Of a stretch of 12,743 nucleotides of DNA, positions 7,839 to 12,743 are shown in pieces (positions within the stretch are counted from its first letter, which is position 1; each line of letters begins with the position of its first letter). The DNA is from Candidatus Sphingobacterium stercoripullorum (lineage in GTDB: Bacteria; Bacteroidota; Bacteroidia; Sphingobacteriales; Sphingobacteriaceae). Location of the stretch: positions 1-12,743 of the forward strand of contig DXEZ01000262.1 in assembly GCA_019114715.1 (NCBI GenBank). Direction: 5' to 3'. The notes beneath the pieces are model-generated. The model worked only from the letters and a program-made list of their open reading frames with translations, was not told the DNA's origin and did not search any database. The translations under genes and the position numbers were made by a program.

Positions 7839-7912
7839 TGCGCTCAAAGGGAGTCGAACCCCTAACCTTCTGATCCGTAGTCAGATGCTCTATCCAGTTA
7901 AGCTATGAGCGC
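7839..7912 (-). tRNA. tRNA-Arg (anticodon ACG)
   Basis: The 74-nt minus-strand sequence folds as a full cloverleaf. The acceptor stem is GCGCTCA with TGAGCGC and discriminator A; the D arm has AACTGGAT in its loop; the anticodon stem TCTGA/TCAGA holds the loop CTACGGA, anticodon ACG. The T arm has loop TTCGACT closed by AGGGG/CCCTT. ACG is normally edited to ICG and reads CGU/CGC/CGA arginine codons. The 3' CCA is not encoded and must be added by a nucleotidyltransferase. It has its own promoter and terminator, so it is a single-gene unit. Confidence 0.96.
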
Positions 7913-7949
7913 ATACCTTGCAGATAAACCTCTATCCGTTTTGGTGATG

Positions 7950-7981
7950 CAAATATAGAAAATTAGAAATATTCAAACAAA
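7950..7981 (-). promoter_or_regulatory. Consensus Bacteroidota promoter of the tRNA-Arg gene
   Basis: On the minus strand TTTG (7981-7978) is followed after 20 bases by TATATTTG (7957-7950), a full match to the -33 TTTG / -7 TAnnTTTG pattern of the primary sigma factor in this phylum. Transcription should start near 7945, giving a leader of about 33 nt before the mature tRNA at 7912. It is the best promoter match in the window and supports the taxonomic call. Confidence 0.75.
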
Positions 7982-8302
7982 CTATTTGACAACTTTTTTA
8001 TCTCTATAAATATTCACAACCTGTATAGACGTGTGAATCAACTATATATTACTTAATCCTTCTTTAAACAATTTGACGCTATTTTTTGAAATAGCAGCAA
8101 ACGAGGGAAATTTCGCCTAAAAAATCGTATTCTCCTAGATTGGTTGGATTTTTGCATTTAGTCTATCTTAGTTTTAGAATAGATTTAGGTAAACTAATAT
8201 AACTAATCCATCATATTATTCATTAATTTTGTGTGGTCCTGATTCAAGCATGCTATTCTAAACATTTGGGAATCGCGACTCTTTAAGTATTATACGTTAT
8301 AT
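7982..8302 (+). other. Spacer between tRNA-Arg and the hydrolase gene, with two inverted repeats
   Basis: No convincing gene is seen in these 321 bases. They hold a 7-bp inverted repeat, ATTCACA (8012-8018) and TGTGAAT (8032-8038), with arm centres 20 bp apart. There is also a compact hairpin, GCTATTT (8078-8084) and AAATAGC (8089-8095), with a TTTG loop. A TAATTTTG sequence at 8224-8231 matches TAnnTTTG and could be the -7 element for the hydrolase gene, with a 5' leader of about 65 nt, but no -33 partner is visible. Confidence 0.4.
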
Positions 8303-9130
8303 ATGAAATTCGGAAAAATAAAAAGTACAAAAATAAGAATCGGAGACATCTCCATTTCCTATAGGATAAAAAAAGGAACTAGCGATAACACCCCTACCCT
8401 CCTATTTTTACATGGCTTTCCCTTTAATAAAAACATGTGGCACAGTCAGCTTGAACTCTTATCGGATGAATACACCGCCATTGCAGTTGACTTTAGAGGT
8501 CATGGTAACTCCACCACAGGGCATGGTTTTTTTTCAATTGACGTATTTGCAAAAGATTTACTGGTATTTATTAAGAAATTAAAGTTAACTAATGTTTGCG
8601 TGTGTGGGATCTCAATGGGTGGTTATGTAGCCCTGCGTGCTTATGAAATCCAGAACGATGCATTCCAAGGACTTATTCTCTGCGATACCCATTGCTTTGC
8701 AGACAGCAAAGAAGCCAAACAAAAACGCTTTGATACCATCCAAGCCGTATTAAAACACGGAAAACGCCCATTTTCAATAGGGTTTATTCAAAAGCTCTTC
8801 ACCAAAGAGGGAGAAGAAACCCAGCCTGAGGCCGTAAAAATGATCAAAAGCTCGATCAGGAGAAACTCCGTATCGACCATCTGCTCCACTTTGCTTGCCC
8901 TTGCTAGTCGTACTGACACATCTGATGTCCTATCCCAGATTACCATCCCTACTTTATTAGTACGAGGTAAAGAAGATAAAATCACCCCAAAAGAAGATAT
9001 GGATTATATGCACGAGAAGATCAAGGACTCTCAGTTTGTAGAAATTGAGCAAAGTGGCCATCTGCCCCATTTAGAGCAACCTGAAGAGTTCAGTCAGGTT
9101 ATCCATGAGTATTTAGAAAAACACTTTTAA
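8303..9130 (+). CDS. Alpha/beta-hydrolase family protein
   Basis: This 275-aa protein is a typical alpha/beta-hydrolase of unassigned substrate. The oxyanion-side motif FLHGFPFNKNMW lies at residues 35-46, DFRGHGNS at 63-70, and the nucleophile elbow CGISMGGYVA at 101-110 gives Ser104. The acid is probably Asp225 in LLVRGKEDKITP, and the histidine His253 in EQSGHLPHLEQPEEF. The catalytic triad is therefore complete. There is no signal peptide, so the enzyme is cytoplasmic. The fold covers esterases, C-C bond hydrolases and haloperoxidase-like enzymes, and nothing nearby decides between them. It stands alone on the plus strand; a 7-bp hairpin (9133-9139 with 9145-9151) follows the stop directly but has no U-tract, so it is at best a weak terminator. 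Confidence 0.92.
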   Translation: MKFGKIKSTKIRIGDISISYRIKKGTSDNTPTLLFLHGFPFNKNMWHSQLELLSDEYTAIAVDFRGHGNSTTGHGFFSIDVFAKDLLVFIKKLKLTNVCVCGISMGGYVALRAYEIQNDAFQGLILCDTHCFADSKEAKQKRFDTIQAVLKHGKRPFSIGFIQKLFTKEGEETQPEAVKMIKSSIRRNSVSTICSTLLALASRTDTSDVLSQITIPTLLVRGKEDKITPKEDMDYMHEKIKDSQFVEIEQSGHLPHLEQPEEFSQVIHEYLEKHF

Positions 9131-9320
9131 TATCAATATAAGTCATATTGACACTTCTTATTAAAAGTAGACATCCTGACAATCTTATTCTTCAGCCTCT
9201 AAACTACTCGCTATAAAATAGATAGACAACGTAAAAAAACAAGTCATTAATAATTACTGACACTTTTACCCTTTTAGGCAGCATGCTTTTTTAAGGCCAC
9301 TGAAATATGGGCAAAAAGCA

Positions 9321-9359
9321 TTTACACCAAATTAACATCTGCTTAACAGCCTTTTAACC
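9321..9359 (+). promoter_or_regulatory. Pho-box-like array of four direct hexamers at 11-bp period
   Basis: TTTACA (9321), TTAACA (9332), TTAACA (9343) and TTAACC (9354) are each separated by exactly 5 bp, placing all four on one face of the helix. Spaced TTAACA-like hexamers are the known binding pattern of Bacillus PhoP, and cyanobacterial SphR boxes (PyTTAAPyPyA/T, 3-bp spacers) and E. coli PhoB boxes share the 11-bp period. The array ends 11 bp before a TAATAT (9371-9376), the distance expected when an OmpR/PhoB-type activator replaces the -33 contact. The regulator itself is not in the window. Confidence 0.6.
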
Positions 9360-9408
9360 TTGTGTGATAATAATATTACAAAGCAAATTCAAAACTGGCA
9401 TAGCATTT

Positions 9409-9439
9409 GACTATTCTACCGTAATAGTCAGCGACTATT
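9409..9439 (+). repeat. Three-armed repeat able to form alternative hairpins
   Basis: GACTATT occurs at 9409-9415 and again at 9433-9439, and its exact complement AATAGTC lies between them at 9423-9429. The middle arm can pair with the left copy (7-nt loop) or the right copy (3-nt loop), but not both. It sits 29 bases before the outer-membrane protein ATG, probably inside the transcribed leader. Whether it acts in RNA or as an operator in DNA is not known. Confidence 0.5.
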
Positions 9440-9468
9440 TATTTATTTAAATAATTAAATATTATATC

Positions 9469-10059
9469 ATGAAAAAAGTATTACTTACATTATCATTAGC
9501 ATTTGGAATCTTTTGTGTTAGCCAAGCTCAAACACAACAAGGAGATGTTTTATTAGGCGGTCAAGTTGGCTTTTCGACAACCAACATTAAAGACTCAGAT
9601 AACAAAGCACACTCTTTCCAAATCGCACCACAATTTGGCTACTTTGTTTCTGACAATTTAGTATTAGGAGCTGGAGTAGGTTACGCATGGGAAAAAGACG
9701 AGCAATCAAAAGATGACTACTCTACTTCTGATTTAATCGGCGTAGCTCCTTTCGCTAGAAACTACTACGGTTACGGAGATGTGAAGTTTTACAGCCAATT
9801 AACGGTACCTATGGCATGGGGTAATAATAAAGTAGACGGAGAAAAAGTAAATTCTATCGCTAATTACGGTGTAGAATTAGCTCCAGGTATTGCTTACTTC
9901 CCAACTAGCCGTATCGGTATAGATTTTAAAGTAAGAGGTTTATACTTCAACTCTTCTACATCTAAAGATGCAGAAACAGGAGACAAAACTACAGCAAATG
10001 CTTTTGGTTTAGATGCAAGCTCATTCAACCCTACAGTTGGTGTTAGTTTCCACTTCTAA
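9469..10059 (+). CDS. Small outer-membrane beta-barrel protein
   Basis: This 196-aa precursor has a clear signal peptide (MKK, hydrophobic core LLTLSLAFGIFCV, then SQAQ with cleavage after about residue 20). The mature part is made of alternating-residue beta strands: GDVLLGGQVGFSTT, FQIAPQFGYFVSDNLVLGAGVGYAW, VKFYSQLTVPMAWG, NYGVELAPGIAYFP, RIGIDFKVRGLYF, and a final strand PTVGVSFHF ending in Phe, the usual outer-membrane insertion signal. It fits the OMP_b-brl/OmpA-like eight-strand barrel families common in Bacteroidota. Its function is unknown; such proteins may be structural or small pores. Codons are strongly biased (TTA for Leu, GTA for Val, GGT/GGA for Gly, TAC and TTC), unlike its neighbours, which suggests high expression. 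It has a long regulated-looking upstream region and its own terminator. Confidence 0.88.
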   Translation: MKKVLLTLSLAFGIFCVSQAQTQQGDVLLGGQVGFSTTNIKDSDNKAHSFQIAPQFGYFVSDNLVLGAGVGYAWEKDEQSKDDYSTSDLIGVAPFARNYYGYGDVKFYSQLTVPMAWGNNKVDGEKVNSIANYGVELAPGIAYFPTSRIGIDFKVRGLYFNSSTSKDAETGDKTTANAFGLDASSFNPTVGVSFHF

Positions 10060-10080
10060 AAGTTAATATCACCTAATAGT

Positions 10081-10110
10081 AAAAGGCAATATCTAAAGAT
10101 ACTGCCTTTT
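10081..10110 (+). terminator. Bidirectional intrinsic terminator between the barrel gene and eboF
   Basis: AAAAGGCA (10081-10088) pairs with TGCCTTTT (10103-10110). After a single A-C mismatch, TATC pairs with GATA over a TAAA loop. The arm itself supplies a short U-tract, and its A-rich mirror would serve transcripts coming the other way. It lies 21 bases after the barrel stop codon and 37 bases from the eboF stop. Confidence 0.75.
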
Positions 10111-10146
10111 ACTTTATACCCCAATTTCCTTAACTATAACTAACCT

Positions 10147-11499
10147 TCAACTAAATATTTTATTTAATATTAACTCTTTAATGGAAAGCGGTGTTAAAAC
10201 CCCTTCACCCGGAATCTCATTGCCAATGATAATGGGGAAATAATCTTTTTCTATCTCTACACTACCGTGCGAGCCTTTTACTAGAGAAGCATCCAGTGGA
10301 ATCACATCTAAGACAGAGCGGAAGCCTAATTTTTTCAATAAGACTTTATAAATAGCTCGCGTTTTTGAAGTCATAAATACTTCAACCGGGTCGTAACCAG
10401 GCTTTTTATGGATATCCACCATCCTGGCATAATCTGGCGCTACGGCATCATCCAACCAAAAGTAATAAGTAAACCAACTGTTTTGATCGGCCATTAAAAC
10501 GATATCTCCCGAACGCTTGTGATTTATCCCAAAGCTTTTTTGCTGCTCTTTATCCAAGATGTGGGCAATTCCTTTGACCCCTTGTAGTAATTCAATAATT
10601 TTTGCTGTTGTAGCCTCCGATCGGGTATAAATATGCGCTATCTGGTGATCAGAAACTGCAAATGCCTCGGATGCACCTGCATCTAGGAGCTCCAGTCCCC
10701 GTTCCACGCGTATACCGAGGTATCCCTCGTTTCTCAAGAGTCTGTTGATGTGGATGGGGTTATTTACCGGAGAAATTCCATATTCAGAGAGCAACAACAC
10801 CTCTACTCCTTTTTCCTCAAAAAATCCTATTAGGTCTTTTAGTAGATCATCTATCTCCGTTAATTCCTGCCCGATGACCTCTGGATGTGGGCCGAACTTC
10901 TGCTGACAATAGTCTAAATGCGGTAAATACACCAAATTAAGTGTAGGCTGGTGCTTTGTCTCTACAAATTTTGCGGCCTCAGCAATCCATTTAGTAGAAA
11001 CAATATCTGCGCCTGGCCCCCAGAAGTTAAATAAGGGGAATTGTCCCAATGCCTCTTGCAGTTCATCGCGCAAGCTTGCTGGGTGTGAGTAACAATCGGG
11101 TATCTTCCTACCATCGGCCAAATAATTTGGGCGCGGGGTAACAGAAAAGTCCACGCCATTGTACATATTGTACCACCAAAAAAGTTGCGCAACAGTAAAC
11201 TCAGGGTTTCTTCTTTTTGCTTCAGTCCATAAACTCTCCTTTTGCACAAGTTTATTGGATTGTTTCCAGAATTTAATCTCACTATCTCTGTGGTCGTACC
11301 AGCCATTTCCTACTATTCCATGCTCTGAAGGCATAGTGCCAGTAACATAGGTACTTTGCGTAGTGGTAGTCACTGCTGGGAAAACTGGATCGATCTTATT
11401 GATACCCTTTCTCTTTATGTATTCATTTAAAAAGGGAGTGTATTTTCCCAAAACTGCCTGCGATAACCCTACAACATTTAATACTGCTAACCTTTTCAT
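10147..11499 (-). CDS. eboF: EboF-like alkaline-phosphatase-superfamily (NPP-type) protein
   Basis: This 450-aa protein has the fold signatures of nucleotide pyrophosphatase/phosphodiesterases. The segment DPVFPAVTTTTQSTYVTG (37-54) carries the nucleophile threonine region, followed by MPSEHGIVGNGWYD (56-69), a FWWYNMYNGVDFSVTPRP block (107-124), YLPHLDY (191-197), LSEYGI (237-242), SDHQIAHIY (283-291) and GSHGS (409-413). It has no signal peptide or membrane segment. Several metal-ligand positions of classic NPPs differ: the N-terminal Asp is missing (LNVVGLS), SDHG reads SEYG, and DxxGH reads DYCQQ. From memory these changes look typical of the EboF group rather than damage. It starts 4 nt after eboE, as expected for the end of an ebo/EDB operon. 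Such clusters were linked to scytonemin-monomer export in Nostoc and nematode repellence in Pseudomonas; their role in Bacteroidota is unknown. Confidence 0.75.
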   Translation of the reverse strand: MKRLAVLNVVGLSQAVLGKYTPFLNEYIKRKGINKIDPVFPAVTTTTQSTYVTGTMPSEHGIVGNGWYDHRDSEIKFWKQSNKLVQKESLWTEAKRRNPEFTVAQLFWWYNMYNGVDFSVTPRPNYLADGRKIPDCYSHPASLRDELQEALGQFPLFNFWGPGADIVSTKWIAEAAKFVETKHQPTLNLVYLPHLDYCQQKFGPHPEVIGQELTEIDDLLKDLIGFFEEKGVEVLLLSEYGISPVNNPIHINRLLRNEGYLGIRVERGLELLDAGASEAFAVSDHQIAHIYTRSEATTAKIIELLQGVKGIAHILDKEQQKSFGINHKRSGDIVLMADQNSWFTYYFWLDDAVAPDYARMVDIHKKPGYDPVEVFMTSKTRAIYKVLLKKLGFRSVLDVIPLDASLVKGSHGSVEIEKDYFPIIIGNEIPGEGVLTPLSIKELILNKIFS

Positions 11500-11503
11500 T
11501 TTT

Positions 11504-12718
11504 CTATATTTTATCTTTCAACCAATTAAGCTCTCGGGCTATAGATTGGTCAATAGGTAATTTTAGTGAATCAGGCAAAACTGCCCAAGTGTATGTTTCT
11601 ACTTCTAAATAAGGACTCATAAAAAGATCCTTTTGAATATCCAGCACCTCTAAGATATCGTCTTGAGTTGACTCTAAGACACCAAATTGATCGGCAAAGA
11701 CAGGTACATGAAAGTGGCTACGCCACTCCTCATCCTCACTCTCCATCATTACTGATAAGGCATCAGGCAAGTCTTTAAACCTTTTTAGCCCATTCTCATC
11801 CGCCTTTCTGGCGATCACCTGATGCAAGTAAATCGGCTCATCAAACTTTTCTAAAGCATTCTTTTGCTGGGCTCTATGTTCCATATCATCACCAAAAGTC
11901 AACTTCAAAGCTGCGCTTACTTGAATTTTACCAATTCGAATACCGTGGTCGCGAAGTTGCTGCATCTGCTTTTTATGCGCTTCAAACCCTAATGCAAAAT
12001 GGCAAATGTCATAACAAACTTGCACGTGGGTTTTAATGATCCTCTCAGCTTGCTGCCCGTCGTAGTCAAAATGCTTTTGAAAGTAATGCCTACCAAGGGG
12101 GAGCAGAACATTGACATACCAGTCGAAAAATTCATCCCCAGTTTCTAAAATACCGTCCGGTTCGGGCTCAATATCCAAGTGAAGGATTTTTCCCTCTTTC
12201 TCCTTAATTGCGTGCAGCTTGGCTACCAGCTCGAGTATATTGAGCGTACTAGACCTTAACATTTCCTTCCAAGGTTCACTGCCCATTTCACCAAAATGAT
12301 GGCGATAACCTAAAGGATTGGTGGAAATACCGCCATGCATGCCAGCGGGAAGAAGTTCCTTTAAAATCTCAAAGAGGTTTTCACTGTATGCCAGCCGCCG
12401 TTTATCCGACCAATCAGGCAGATGTACTGCATCTTTTACTTTACTTTTATGGAAGTCCCCAAAAGGAAAACCATTAAAAGTAAACACATATAAATCATTT
12501 TCCTTTAGCCAGGATTTAAGCTCGTTTAAAGCCCTCCCACGTTGTAACTCCTTTGCAGCTTTATCAGAAAGCCTGAGGCCAAGCGCCATGGGCCCATTTG
12601 GAGCAAACTGTTCTTTAATCGACGGCACATGTTCTTTCAGCTCTTGAAAATGTTCCTGCCAAGTTTCTCCCGAATGAATATTAGTGCAATAAGTTATATG
12701 ATACCCCTTATGCTCCAT
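11504..12718 (-). CDS. eboE: EboE-like metal-dependent TIM-barrel protein
   Basis: This 404-aa protein resembles sugar-phosphate isomerase/epimerase TIM barrels, but it is longer and has the motifs I associate with EboE: the opening HITYCTNIHSGETWQEHF (7-24), LGLRLSDKAAKEL (46-58), YVFTFNGFPFGDFH (77-90), the DWSDKRRLAYSE block (102-113), and GISTNPLGYRHHF (130-142). Likely metal and catalytic residues sit in HLDIEPEPDG (E184, E186), CYDICHFAL (D237, H240), FHVPVF (H337) and EVETYTW (E372, E374). The cofactor and substrate are unknown. The gene is followed 4 nt later by eboF; together they form the usual end of the eboA-F order, in which EboC is a UbiA-like prenyltransferase and EboD resembles dehydroquinate synthase. 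The ATG at 12718 was chosen because the conserved HITYCTNIH block must lie near the N-terminus. Confidence 0.8.
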   Translation of the reverse strand: MEHKGYHITYCTNIHSGETWQEHFQELKEHVPSIKEQFAPNGPMALGLRLSDKAAKELQRGRALNELKSWLKENDLYVFTFNGFPFGDFHKSKVKDAVHLPDWSDKRRLAYSENLFEILKELLPAGMHGGISTNPLGYRHHFGEMGSEPWKEMLRSSTLNILELVAKLHAIKEKEGKILHLDIEPEPDGILETGDEFFDWYVNVLLPLGRHYFQKHFDYDGQQAERIIKTHVQVCYDICHFALGFEAHKKQMQQLRDHGIRIGKIQVSAALKLTFGDDMEHRAQQKNALEKFDEPIYLHQVIARKADENGLKRFKDLPDALSVMMESEDEEWRSHFHVPVFADQFGVLESTQDDILEVLDIQKDLFMSPYLEVETYTWAVLPDSLKLPIDQSIARELNWLKDKI

Positions 12719-12743
12719 CTTTAATATAATTTTTTAAATATTC
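12708..12743 (-). CDS. Possible C-terminal end of an upstream gene (eboD expected)
   Basis: In one minus-strand frame the DNA entering from the right edge is open and reads EYLKNYIKDGA before a TAA at 12710-12708, overlapping the eboE start by 11 bases. Such short overlaps are common inside operons. The two other frames stop at 12736-12734 and at 12723-12721, so they could also hold the end of the upstream gene. Eleven residues are too few to name the product; eboD is expected only from the usual cluster order. Confidence 0.35.
   Translation of the reverse strand, partial: EYLKNYIKDGA

Larger units (their letters stand above)
9131..9468 (+). promoter_or_regulatory. Long regulatory spacer in front of the outer-membrane protein gene
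   Basis: This 338-base gap has no gene I can support. In order it contains the hairpin after the hydrolase stop (9133-9151); two partial copies of an AAGTCAT...TGACACTT pattern (9140-9156 and 9241-9265); an inverted repeat ATGCTTTTT/AAAAAGCAT (9283-9291, 9313-9321); the four-hexamer array (9321-9359); a possible -10-like TAATAT (9371-9376); and a three-armed repeat (9409-9439). The last 30 bases before the ATG are almost pure A/T, as is usual for Bacteroidota initiation regions. Confidence 0.5.

Noticed and set aside
7986..7991. Perfect TTGACA as an E. coli-type -35 box on the plus strand
   Set aside because: No matching -10 hexamer at 16-18 bp, and the primary sigma factor of Bacteroidota does not use this consensus; the bases overlap the tRNA promoter of the other strand.
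9355..9362. TAACCTTG as the -7 element of the barrel gene
   Set aside because: It differs from TAnnTTTG at one key base, has no -33 partner and overlaps the fourth hexamer of the array; the TAATAT at 9371 fits better.

Overview
The window reads as chromosomal DNA of a Bacteroidota bacterium, most likely Sphingobacteriales (Sphingobacterium/Pedobacter type); the family is an inference from protein style. Supporting signs are AT-rich intergenic DNA, almost no Shine-Dalgarno sequences, TAnnTTTG-type promoter elements, a TPR/LytS-type sensor kinase, a short-LID adenylate kinase, and an Obg with SKSD in place of NKxD. I see no transposase, integrase, phage gene or CRISPR array.

Left part (1-3265): a minus-strand run of an RluA-type pseudouridine synthase, a membrane-anchored TlpA-like thioredoxin and the start of pyrF (cut by the window edge), packed with 0-14 nt gaps. 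It diverges from plus-strand panB (pantothenate synthesis), which is followed 9 nt later by a small membrane protein of unknown function. Middle (3536-7774): a large TPR-containing sensor histidine kinase with no response regulator beside it, converging on a small DUF4870-like membrane protein; then adk and obg as a minus-strand pair. A tRNA-Arg(ACG) follows at 7839-7912, with a consensus Bacteroidota promoter and an intrinsic terminator.

Right part (7913-12743): a spacer with two inverted repeats, an alpha/beta hydrolase, and an outer-membrane beta-barrel gene. Upstream of the barrel gene lie four TTAACA-like hexamers at exact 11-bp spacing (9321-9359), the architecture of PhoB/PhoP-family binding sites, and then a three-armed repeat that could form two mutually exclusive hairpins in the leader. 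A bidirectional terminator separates this gene from a minus-strand pair that I identify as the end of an ebo (EDB-type) cluster: eboE (metal-dependent TIM barrel) and eboF (alkaline-phosphatase-superfamily protein with altered metal ligands). An open frame running in from the right edge and overlapping eboE suggests the cluster continues outside the window.

The most interesting items are the ebo cluster end with its unusual EboF active site, and the Pho-box-like array plus switchable leader in front of the outer-membrane protein gene. The rest is mainly housekeeping: pyrimidine and pantothenate synthesis, nucleotide balance, ribosome assembly and RNA modification.
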